A DNA stretch of 14,327 bases from Patescibacteria group bacterium. Its GTDB lineage: Bacteria; Patescibacteriota; JAHJAL01. Below, piece by piece: positions 1-6,023 of this stretch. Position 1 is the stretch's first letter, and each line of letters opens with the position of its first letter. The notes beneath the pieces were generated by a model. That model did not search any database and had not been told where the DNA came from. It saw only the letters and a list, made by a program, of their open reading frames with translations. The DNA lies in the NCBI GenBank assembly GCA_018814055.1, contig JAHJAL010000026.1, positions 1 through 14,327 of the forward strand, read 5' to 3'. The position numbers and the translations under genes were made by a program.

Positions 1-632
1 CCAAAATTCAATACCGATGCTCGTTGTTTGATATCGATATACATCCCCGGCCCCATCGTATTGACCGCCACTATCCCATCCGCCCCGCCTGCCTCTCCCG
101 CTTTGGCCACCTCACCCAATCGATCACTGTTGGGAGACAATTTGATAAACACCGGAATTTTCGTTTTGGCTTTTACCCTCTTTGTTACCTCTTCTACAAA
201 TTCTGGTGTATTTTGTCCGGCCATTGTCCCAAAACCAGGAGTGTGTGGGCATGATAGTACCACCTCTACTCCCGCAAACTCATCACTCAAAAAATTTTCT
301 GCCAAAAAGGAATAATCGTCAACATTTTGTCCCGTGATACTAGCCCAAATTGGCGCGCCCAAATCATTTAGATCAGCAAATTCTTGTTTGGCCGCCTCAT
401 ATCCCGGGTTTGAATACCCAACCGCATTCAAAAACCCACCCTCCACCGGATGCATATTGGGCGCTTTGTGTCCCTGGCGCGGCTCTTTACTGATTGATTT
501 GATCACGCACCCGCCGGCTCCATGATCAATCATATCACCAACGGATGCTTTGCTAAGACCCATCACCCCCGACGCCAATATCGTTGGATTCTTCAATCTT
601 ATGCCAGCTATTTCTACCGCCAAATTAGTCAT
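1..632 (-). CDS. pyrD: Dihydroorotate dehydrogenase-like protein (class 1), C-terminus cut by window edge
   Basis: FMN-dependent TIM-barrel enzyme; the family oxidises dihydroorotate to orotate in de novo pyrimidine synthesis. The 210 visible residues show FMN/substrate-site motifs: IKSISKEPR (44-52), LNAVGYSNPG (68-77), LSCPH with Cys128, FIKLSPN (162-168), and AVNTMGPGMYIDI (189-201). A Cys at the catalytic-base position is the class 1 signature (class 2 uses Ser). The start ATG (630-632) directly abuts the argG stop (633-635), with no Shine-Dalgarno, so translational coupling is likely. Odd points: relative to Lactococcus DHODA numbering as I recall it, the orotate-binding Asn three residues before the catalytic Cys is Val125, and the Asn two residues after it is His130; Asn69 and Asn191 are kept. 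It may be a divergent PyrD or a DHODH-like enzyme with another substrate. Family membership is confident, substrate less so. Confidence 0.85.
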   Translation of the reverse strand, partial: MTNLAVEIAGIRLKNPTILASGVMGLSKASVGDMIDHGAGGCVIKSISKEPRQGHKAPNMHPVEGGFLNAVGYSNPGYEAAKQEFADLNDLGAPIWASITGQNVDDYSFLAENFLSDEFAGVEVVLSCPHTPGFGTMAGQNTPEFVEEVTKRVKAKTKIPVFIKLSPNSDRLGEVAKAGEAGGADGIVAVNTMGPGMYIDIKQRASVLNF

Positions 633-2261
633 TTAGTCAATATTACACACCAGTAAACTAGCCATCTTGCCCACCATCTGCTCGGCATTACCTATATCGG
701 TAATCAAAGGAATCTTTTTGTAAATAGCTAACTTCCTGATTCGATCCCCATCAGTCTTATCACCATTTACATTGTCTTCGGGCGAAGGAATGTTAATCAC
801 CAAGTCATAATATTTCTGCATCATCATTGTATCGATATTTGGCTCTTTTTCCTGAGAAATTTTGTGCACCAATTTACTATTTACATCATTTTCCATCAAG
901 AAATCATTGGTTTTTGTGGTAGCATGCAGCTGACAACCGCATTTATCAAGCTGTCTGATTACTTCCAGCAGTCTTCGTTTGTTTACCTCCCCGCCGATTG
1001 ACACAAGTACATTTTTGGCAGTCATCTTGGCCATTTTCATCTGCAAAGTATGCAGCTCGATAAATCCCGGTGAAGCATTCTGATTAAATGTTTCATCTCT
1101 ATTAAACGTGGCCATCTTGGCGTCAAATAGGGCATAGGGCGATTGTATCGCCACCGCCTCCACACTGCCTTTGTACAAGCGGAGTTTGATCGTACCAGTA
1201 ACCTTTTTGTTGACTGAGTCAATAAATGCATTCAAATCATCCATCAGTGGCTCATACCATAACCCCGCGTAACAATTATATGCCCACTCCTGATCAACCG
1301 TTTCTTTGAATTTGTTTTCTATCCGCGTACAAACGTATTTTTCCAAATTTCTATGCGCCTTGATAATTACCGCTGCCGCCGGTTGTTCATAAACTCCCCG
1401 GACTTTTAGACCCACCACTCTATCTTCCAGATGATGCACAATCCCTACCCCGTGCCGGCCGGCCAATTTATTTAGATATATTATCAACTCGCTCAGCTTC
1501 ATCTGAATTCCATTCAAAGACGTCGGCAACCCCTTCTCAAATTCCAGGTCAATAATCTCCTCTTTATTCGGAGCCGCGTTGGGATTGGCGCATACTTGCA
1601 AAAACTTGTCCATTGGTGGTACCAATTCCGGATCTTCGATTTCGCCACCTTCACAAGTTACTCCCCACATATTGTCGTCAGCCGAATATGGCTTATCAAC
1701 CGTATTGGGGATAGGTATATTATGTTTCCTGGCATACTCAATCTCTTCCTCTCGTCCCATACCCCATTCCCGCACCGGCGCGATTACTTTCATGCTTGGA
1801 TTCAACGTTATTACCGTACCATCAATCCTCACTTGATCATTACCTTTACCCGTACAACCATGAGCAATAGTATCCGCTTTTTCCCGGATAGCCGTCTCCA
1901 CCGCCAATTTGGCCAAAAGCGGCCGGCCCAGCGGGGTACTCAAAAAATAATCTCCCTGGTAATGTGCGTTGGCCCTGATTCCTTTGGCGATGTAATTATT
2001 GGCAAATTCATCTTTGGCATCCACTACAATCGATTTAATCGCTCCCAATTTCAATGCCTTCTGGCGTATCTCTTCCAAATCATCCACTTGTTGACCGATG
2101 TCAATACACAGCGCAATCACTTCTGCCCGGTATTTATCTTGAATCCACTTGACCATCACTGATGTATCCAACCCTCCCGAATATAAGAGCACCACCCTAT
2201 TTACTTCATCTGCCGACTTGGGCTCGTACTTGGCAATCGGAATGTATTTTGACTCCTCCAT
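633..2261 (-). CDS. argG: Argininosuccinate synthase fused to a C-terminal MGS-like domain
   Basis: ArgG joins citrulline and aspartate, using ATP, to make argininosuccinate. Residues 20-415 carry the family motifs: the PP-loop YSGGLDTSV (27-35), IDIGQ (53-57), HGCTGKGNDQVR (134-145), and the later GRHGVG and RGVYE motifs. The protein is 542 residues, against about 400 for ordinary ArgG. The extra 126 residues (417-542, about 636-1013) resemble the MGS-like domain that ends carbamoyl-phosphate synthase large subunit: a start VLVSIGG, then LHATTKTNDFL, a YYDLVINIP strand, and DGDRIRKLAIYKKIPLITD. In known proteins this fold binds phosphorylated effectors such as UMP or IMP, so I infer allosteric control. 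The start is backed by CAGGAG 7 bases upstream (2269-2274). Some ArgG positions are diverged (LEDR for VENR; YEQPAAA for YETPGG). pyrD follows without a gap. Confidence 0.93.
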   Translation of the reverse strand: MEESKYIPIAKYEPKSADEVNRVVLLYSGGLDTSVMVKWIQDKYRAEVIALCIDIGQQVDDLEEIRQKALKLGAIKSIVVDAKDEFANNYIAKGIRANAHYQGDYFLSTPLGRPLLAKLAVETAIREKADTIAHGCTGKGNDQVRIDGTVITLNPSMKVIAPVREWGMGREEEIEYARKHNIPIPNTVDKPYSADDNMWGVTCEGGEIEDPELVPPMDKFLQVCANPNAAPNKEEIIDLEFEKGLPTSLNGIQMKLSELIIYLNKLAGRHGVGIVHHLEDRVVGLKVRGVYEQPAAAVIIKAHRNLEKYVCTRIENKFKETVDQEWAYNCYAGLWYEPLMDDLNAFIDSVNKKVTGTIKLRLYKGSVEAVAIQSPYALFDAKMATFNRDETFNQNASPGFIELHTLQMKMAKMTAKNVLVSIGGEVNKRRLLEVIRQLDKCGCQLHATTKTNDFLMENDVNSKLVHKISQEKEPNIDTMMMQKYYDLVINIPSPEDNVNGDKTDGDRIRKLAIYKKIPLITDIGNAEQMVGKMASLLVCNID

Positions 2262-2298
2262 GATTTTTCTCCTGTTTACAAATTATTAATAAATTGAT

Positions 2299-2432
2299 TG
2301 TGTGAATTATTTTATATTATGTTCCTAATTTATGTGAACGCGCCTGTTTGAGCTCTCACCTTAATGTACGATGGTGAAAAGAGTGAGTCTGCGACACATA
2401 AATTAGGAACATAATATAAAATAATTCACACA
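2299..2432. repeat. 134-bp element with perfect 38-bp terminal inverted repeats
   Basis: Bases 2299-2336 are the exact reverse complement of 2395-2432, separated by a 58-base centre that holds a small TCACC/GGTGA hairpin (about 2356-2378). The arms are AT-rich. The element fills most of the gap between the amidohydrolase stop and the argG start and would lie in the argG leader if transcription reads through. It has the layout of a MITE (miniature inverted-repeat element), but I see no target-site duplication at its edges and no GC-rich stem plus T-run typical of a terminator. Function is unknown; the repeat itself is read directly from the sequence. Confidence 0.85.
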
Positions 2433-2458
2433 GCTCATTTAAATAATAATAACGCCGA

Positions 2459-3430
2459 TCAAACGCTTGTTTTTGACAAAATCTTTTGACCATTGATAGT
2501 AGCGATTTGTACCAATTGTTCAAAATCATAATACCGGCATGCCTCCTGCAATATTCGCATTTCGGTCCACATATCACCATCCACGAAAGGTTGGTAAAAA
2601 TCATATATATTATCCACTCCCAACCCCACCGTCACTCCCGCCGCCAACATTTCCGGGACATTGGCAATCGAATTGTGTATCGGCGCCTGAAATTTATCCA
2701 GCTGTCTCATAGCCAAAGCCGCCGATGGACACACCACCACGCTTACTCCGCTGTCCGCCATCGATTGATATATTTCCCGACGAACCTGTGGCGGCTGAGC
2801 GGAAGTCGATACGGCATGTACCGCCGTTACTTCTCCCTGCATATGGTACCTTTTGGTATATTCAATCAGTATGGACGTATCGCGCTCGTATGGATTATTC
2901 TCCTGATCGATATGTACATGCAGTGGTTTTTTGAGATTTTTGGCTATGGCAAACAGATAATCCAAATTTTCCCGATCAAGCGGCCGATCCTTTGAGGGCA
3001 AACCACCGGCCATATCCGCTTTGGCAGTCAATTCCTCGTATAAATTTCTAGCGCGATTATCCACCAATCCCCCCAATGGCTGAGTAATAATCAAAAAATT
3101 AATCCTATCTTTATAGTCATTTTTTACTGTCAAAGCCGCGTCAATGTTTTTGGCACCGACGGCCTCATAAGCATCGATAAAACTGCCCGTTGTTTTGACA
3201 CCCTGGTCGATCATTATATCCAAACATCGCCTGATCCTATCCTTTACCTCTTCTATACTCGAATTACGCTTGATATCATCACTCATGTGCCATTTCTTTT
3301 CCATATCCACCATACTCTCAGCCAGTCTTTCTTTGGAAATGTAAAATGCTTTATCAAAATGGCCGTGACAATTCACAAACCCACCCTGTTGTCTAATCTC
3401 CCTCAATAATTCCTGCTTCAAGTTTTGCAT
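2459..3430 (-). CDS. Cytosine deaminase-like metal-dependent amidohydrolase (compact form)
   Basis: A 323-residue amidohydrolase-superfamily TIM barrel. Likely metal ligands by analogy with CodA: HGHFDKAF (His22, His24), HVHID (His173), AVHAVS (His205) and GVDNIYDFYQPF (Asp273); the last block resembles the GxDD..D..P loop of cytosine deaminases. CodA-type enzymes have about 420 residues with an N-terminal beta-sandwich half. Here the barrel motif comes at residue 22, so that half is missing. The Glu that follows HxD in CodA (HCDE) and acts in proton transfer is Gln176 here, so cytosine may not be the substrate. No Shine-Dalgarno precedes the ATG. Its position upstream of argG and pyrD suggests a pyrimidine or related amide substrate, but that is inference. 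Confidence 0.8.
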   Translation of the reverse strand: MQNLKQELLREIRQQGGFVNCHGHFDKAFYISKERLAESMVDMEKKWHMSDDIKRNSSIEEVKDRIRRCLDIMIDQGVKTTGSFIDAYEAVGAKNIDAALTVKNDYKDRINFLIITQPLGGLVDNRARNLYEELTAKADMAGGLPSKDRPLDRENLDYLFAIAKNLKKPLHVHIDQENNPYERDTSILIEYTKRYHMQGEVTAVHAVSTSAQPPQVRREIYQSMADSGVSVVVCPSAALAMRQLDKFQAPIHNSIANVPEMLAAGVTVGLGVDNIYDFYQPFVDGDMWTEMRILQEACRYYDFEQLVQIATINGQKILSKTSV

Positions 3431-3448
3431 TGTTTAGTAAAAAGATAT

Positions 3449-3481
3449 AAAAAAAATTCTCTTCGAGTGAGAAAAGAATTT
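3449..3481 (-). terminator. Weak hairpin plus U-run in the amidohydrolase leader
   Basis: Read on the minus strand, a 7-bp AT-rich stem (AAATTCT at 3475-3481 with AGAATTT at 3454-3460) runs into a T tract about 20 bases before the amidohydrolase ATG. It could be the end of an upstream transcript or an attenuator. The stem is weak and an alternative 5-bp pairing exists, so this is a low-confidence call. Confidence 0.25.
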
Positions 3482-3511
3482 AAACAATTGAAGAAAAATA
3501 TTTTGTCCGAC

Positions 3512-3539
3512 TTGTCGGCAACACCAAGTTTTGTATAAT
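3512..3539 (+). promoter_or_regulatory. Candidate sigma-70-type promoter for the ECF S-component gene
   Basis: TTGTCG (3512-3517), a 16-base spacer, then TATAAT (3534-3539). Transcription would start near 3546 and leave a leader of about 170 bases before the ATG at 3717, long enough to hold a regulatory RNA. I could not match it to a known riboswitch. The -35 sequence overlaps a small imperfect hairpin (about 3502-3520). The reverse strand also reads TATTAT at the same place, so divergent promoters are possible. Confidence 0.4.
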
Positions 3540-3716
3540 ACCCTCTTCAATTTCATCATAATCATTTTATTGCACTTAACTAACATTCTAATTTATTCAA
3601 AAAACGAAGTCAACGATCTTTTGGATAAAAACATTGCTATGGCGATTTCTCTTTACATATACCCCAAATTTTATCAAACTATAAATACACGCTAATAAAA
3701 TTTGTGAGGTGAATTT

Positions 3717-4265
3717 ATGAAAAGACTTGAACAACTTTTCAAGTATCTGATTGGTTTGGTTGTGGTAATCGCCTTTCGACTCATTCCCCATCCGCCCAAC
3801 GTTGAACCCATCATGTCCACTATGATCCCCTTTGGTAAGAAATGGGGTTGGCTTTCCGGTATGATCTTTTGTTTGTTATCCATCCTGATATATGACGTTA
3901 TTACCGGCACCCTCGGTTCTTGGTCCATCCTCACCGCCGGTACTTACGCATTCCTCGGCGCCATGGCCGGTCTCTGGCTAAAAAACCGCCCCGGCTTCTG
4001 GCACTATATCGGTTTCGCCATTGTCGGCACCATCTTCTACGATTTCATCACCGGTGTCGTCGGCTCCACCTGGCTTTGGGGTATGGATTTCATGGTGGCC
4101 CTGACTGGTCAAATCCCCTTTACCCTCAATCATTTAGCCGGCAACATCATATTATCCGCCATCTGGTCCCCGATTTTGTACAAATGGATCGTGGATAATA
4201 AGCAATTAGAGACAAGTCAATTGGCTGATAAAGTAAAATTGGCCTTCGGACAAAAGAAATCATAA
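3717..4265 (+). CDS. ECF-transporter S-component-like integral membrane protein
   Basis: A 182-residue hydrophobic protein with about five to six membrane segments (roughly 8-24, 46-62, 72-88, 97-115, 122-135, 138-158) and a short charged C-terminus. The first loop RLIPHPPNVEPIM (21-33) and the overall length resemble substrate-binding S components of energy-coupling-factor vitamin importers. The substrate cannot be told. An internal repeat is visible: IYDVITGTLGSW (58-69) and FYDFITGVVGSTW (107-119). The start is supported by GAGGTG at 3706-3711, five bases before the ATG. No ATPase or T component is in this window, which fits a group II system with a shared energising module encoded elsewhere. 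The gene is visibly richer in G+C than the transposase gene after it. Another small membrane family remains possible. Confidence 0.65.
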   Translation: MKRLEQLFKYLIGLVVVIAFRLIPHPPNVEPIMSTMIPFGKKWGWLSGMIFCLLSILIYDVITGTLGSWSILTAGTYAFLGAMAGLWLKNRPGFWHYIGFAIVGTIFYDFITGVVGSTWLWGMDFMVALTGQIPFTLNHLAGNIILSAIWSPILYKWIVDNKQLETSQLADKVKLAFGQKKS

Positions 4266-4291
4266 GCATCAAAGGTTATCACATATGTCAC

Positions 4292-4320
4292 GTAGAGACC
4301 TAGCAATGCTACGTCTCTAC
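4292..4320. repeat. REP-like palindrome, copy 1
   Basis: Two 14-base arms around a single A (GTAGAGACCTAGCA, then TGCTACGTCTCTAC), with one mismatched position (C at 4300). It is the same repeat as at 4728 and 5006. It sits 26 bases after the ECF gene stop, upstream of the transposase-like gene, and could also act as a weak transcript end. Confidence 0.9.
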
Positions 4321-4327
4321 TCTTTGC

Positions 4328-4352
4328 GATTAATTTGATATATAAATTAATC
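4328..4352. repeat. AT-rich hairpin upstream of the RAYT gene
   Basis: GATTAATTT (4328-4336) is the exact reverse complement of AAATTAATC (4344-4352), around a 7-base loop. A half-REP sequence TCTCTAC overlaps its right edge (4351-4357). It is part of the run of hairpins before the transposase start. Confidence 0.65.
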
Positions 4353-4371
4353 TCTACATAATTCCAATTAT

Positions 4372-4407
4372 TTATATTGATAAATGATTGATCATTTATC
4401 AATATAA
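4372..4407. repeat. Perfect 16-bp palindrome abutting the RAYT start codon
   Basis: Bases 4372-4387 pair exactly with 4392-4407 around the loop TTGA. The right arm ends one base before the ATG at 4409, where a ribosome-binding site would be expected and none is seen. It could be an operator, a translation-blocking hairpin, or the imprinted foot of the mobile module. An in-frame TTG at 4388 lies in the loop, but starting there would make the hairpin part of the gene and extend the protein by seven untypical residues. Confidence 0.8.
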
Positions 4408-4408
4408 T

Positions 4409-4987
4409 ATGGCAAAACGTCTCTATAAAAACAAATACCGCATCAAAACTACTCGTTTGCAAGGTTGGGATTACGCCGATCCCGGATTGTATTTTATTAC
4501 GATATGTACTTATAAAAAGATACATTATTTCGGACATGTCAAAAATAAAAAGATGATATTGAATAACGCGGGCTGTATAGCACATGAATTCTGGCTCAAC
4601 ATATCAAAATATAACAAAAATACTTCATTACACGAATTTATTGTTATGCCAAACCACATACACGGTATTCTGGAAGTCATCTCAAACCAATCAAAGGGTA
4701 ATTTAGATAATAAACAATGTTGCAATCGTAGAGACGTAGCAATGCTACGTCTCTACGGTAAACAAAAATTTTTATCACATATATCTCCAAAACACAGCTC
4801 AATATCCACTATTATTCGATCATATAAATCTGCCTGCACCAAACAAATTCGTCAAATTAATCCCGATTTCTCCTGGCAATCTCGATTTTACGAACACATC
4901 ATCGATGACGATTTTGCTTATGACCAAATCCGCTTCTATATCAAAACCAATCCTAAATACTGGCATGTTGATCGAAATAATATTTGA
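4409..4987 (+). CDS. REP-associated tyrosine transposase (RAYT), Y1/IS200-like HUH family
   Basis: A 192-residue protein of the TnpA-REP family, single-strand endonucleases that cut and join REP hairpins. Seen: GWDYADPGLYFITICT (19-34), the HUH metal motif MPNHIHGIL (80-88; His83, His85), the nucleophile region IIRSYKSACTK (136-145, likely Tyr139), and the family end WQSRFYEHII plus YIKTNPKYW. Residues 107-117 (RRDVAMLRLYG) are encoded by an intact REP palindrome inside the frame, in the loop between HUH and Tyr motifs where the family varies in length; all catalytic motifs are kept. I prefer ATG 4409 over the upstream TTG because MAKRLYKNKYR is a more typical N-terminus. No Shine-Dalgarno. 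REP copies 1 and 3 flank the gene. Confidence 0.9.
   Translation: MAKRLYKNKYRIKTTRLQGWDYADPGLYFITICTYKKIHYFGHVKNKKMILNNAGCIAHEFWLNISKYNKNTSLHEFIVMPNHIHGILEVISNQSKGNLDNKQCCNRRDVAMLRLYGKQKFLSHISPKHSSISTIIRSYKSACTKQIRQINPDFSWQSRFYEHIIDDDFAYDQIRFYIKTNPKYWHVDRNNI
4727..4757. repeat. REP-like palindrome, copy 2, inside the RAYT gene
   Basis: A perfect palindrome: two 15-base arms around a central A (core 4728-4756, extended by a C/G pair). It is read through as residues 107-117 of the transposase without a stop or frameshift. It is the best-formed of the three copies. Confidence 0.93.
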
Positions 4988-5005
4988 ACAAGAATAACGG
5001 TTATC

Positions 5006-5034
5006 GTAGAGACGTAGCATTGCTACGTCTCTAC
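5006..5034. repeat. REP-like palindrome, copy 3
   Basis: Two perfect 14-base arms around a central T, 18 bases after the RAYT stop codon. It differs from copy 2 only at the central base. Copies 1 and 3 are each preceded by GGTTATC (17 bases before in copy 1, overlapping the edge in copy 3), hinting at a short conserved neighbour sequence. Confidence 0.92.
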
Positions 5035-5077
5035 ATGTACAAAACCATGATATCATAAATATAATAATCACAATCAC

Positions 5078-5620
5078 ATGGACCCATACACTATCCTTCA
5101 AAAATACTATGACCCCAACTCCAAAGCGTACAAAACTTTGGTTGAACATAGCGAAAAAGTCAGAGACAAAGCCCTGAAAATTGCCGACAATGTTCCCGAA
5201 CTAAACCCAGACAAAGAATTCATAAAGGAAGCAGCTATGTTGCATGATATTGGTCTCTGCAAATTAAATATTCCTGAGAATGATTATAATTGCTCCAAAA
5301 AACATTACATCCAGCACAGCATATTTGGGCGAGAAATTCTCGAAAACGAAGGATTGCCACAACATGCATTAGTCTGTGAGCGCCATATGGGCGGCGGCAT
5401 CGACAAACAACAAATCATAGAAAAAAATCTACCACTGCCGGTTTGTGACATGAGGCCCCGAACCATCGAAGAAAAAATAATTTGCGTCGCTGACAAATTT
5501 TTCCGCAAAAGCCAACCCGATCGTGAACAAACAATTGATGAAATATTGGCTCTACTTACTACTCATTCGCCACGAGAAGTTGGTTATTTCAAGAAATGGA
5601 TGAAAGAATTGAAAATTTAA
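5078..5620 (+). CDS. HD-domain phosphohydrolase
   Basis: A 180-residue metal-dependent phosphohydrolase of the HD superfamily, whose members remove phosphates from nucleotides and related compounds. Visible ligands in order: LVEHSEKV (His24), AAMLHDIGL (His56-Asp57), IQHSIFG (His80), CERHMGGG (His103) and CVADKF (Asp139). The HDIG form and the extra histidines place it near small HDIG proteins such as the YqeK/YqeG-neighbour type; the actual substrate is unknown. No Shine-Dalgarno is seen before the ATG. It starts 44 bases after REP copy 3 and is followed, after 91 bases, by a MazG-like gene, so it may share their transcript. Confident in the fold, not in the substrate. Confidence 0.85.
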   Translation: MDPYTILQKYYDPNSKAYKTLVEHSEKVRDKALKIADNVPELNPDKEFIKEAAMLHDIGLCKLNIPENDYNCSKKHYIQHSIFGREILENEGLPQHALVCERHMGGGIDKQQIIEKNLPLPVCDMRPRTIEEKIICVADKFFRKSQPDREQTIDEILALLTTHSPREVGYFKKWMKELKI

Positions 5621-5711
5621 CCAAGGAGATCCCTGATAGCCTGAGTGCATGCTTCCGGTCTACAGATGATGTAATTAATCAGTGACTTATTATTTACCAA
5701 ATGTAAATATC

Positions 5712-6023
5712 ATGAAAAAACAACAAACCCAAATCAAACATTTCAAGCAAATTCGCGGTTGGGACAAATACCACACCCCCAAAGAATTATTACTCGGCAT
5801 GGTGGAAGAAATAGGGGAGTTTCGCAACGTTATTAAATGGCAACTGACCGAAGCCGGAGTAAAACAGCAAATCAAAGAAAATTTTGACGAGATCGAAGAT
5901 TTCTTTGGAGACATCATGTTTGAAATCTGCTCCTTGGCCAATTATTGCGAAGTCGACGTCGAAACGGCTTTGGATATAGTAATAAAAAAGCACAAAATCA
6001 GATATAAAGATGAGATAAAATAA
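5712..6023 (+). CDS. MazG-like nucleotide pyrophosphohydrolase
   Basis: A 103-residue all-alpha NTP-pyrophosphatase, the family that hydrolyses (d)NTPs to NMP and pyrophosphate, often as housecleaning. The metal-binding pattern is clear: MVEEIGEF (30-37; Glu32, Glu33, Glu36), then EIEDFFGDIMFE (60-71; Glu62/Asp63, Asp67), followed by the usual SLANYCEVDVETAL and a lysine-rich end. It is the size of single-domain MazG/MazG-like proteins, not of the two-domain E. coli MazG. An in-frame GTG at 5682 would add ten residues; I chose ATG 5712 because the family homology begins there. The stop overlaps the next start by one base (TAATG), which points to coupled translation with the HAD-like protein. 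Confidence 0.85.
   Translation: MKKQQTQIKHFKQIRGWDKYHTPKELLLGMVEEIGEFRNVIKWQLTEAGVKQQIKENFDEIEDFFGDIMFEICSLANYCEVDVETALDIVIKKHKIRYKDEIK

Larger units (their letters stand above)
4292..5034. mobile_element. REP-RAYT module: Y1 transposase-like gene with three REP palindromes
   Basis: The unit is bounded by REP copies 1 and 3, contains the RAYT gene, and carries a third REP copy inside that gene. In known REP-RAYT systems the encoded tyrosine transposase recognises the REP hairpins that flank it and scatters them over the genome, usually without moving itself. No target duplication is visible. The boundaries are set by the outer repeats and are my inference. Confidence 0.6.

Noticed and set aside
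1579..2162. Long open frames on the plus strand opposite argG
   Set aside because: They are antisense to a clear argG coding frame, have no recognisable domain and no start signals.
2299..2432. Palindrome as an ordinary intrinsic terminator of the amidohydrolase gene
   Set aside because: The stem is 38 bp, AT-rich, has a 58-base loop and lacks a following T-run; ordinary terminators are shorter and GC-rich.
4292..5034. Three repeats considered as a CRISPR array
   Set aside because: Spacing is irregular (about 400 and 250 bases), the repeats are full palindromes, one lies inside a gene, and no cas genes are nearby; REP fits better.
4217..5149. Minus-strand open frames around the RAYT gene containing RDVA(M/L)L(R/G)LY peptides
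   Set aside because: The shared peptide is just the palindromic REP read on the other strand; the frames overlap real plus-strand genes.
5596..5685. 29-codon open frame overlapping the HD gene end
   Set aside because: Short, no family match, and its start lies inside the HD gene with no ribosome site. An AAGGAGAT sequence at about 5623 has no suitable start codon after it.
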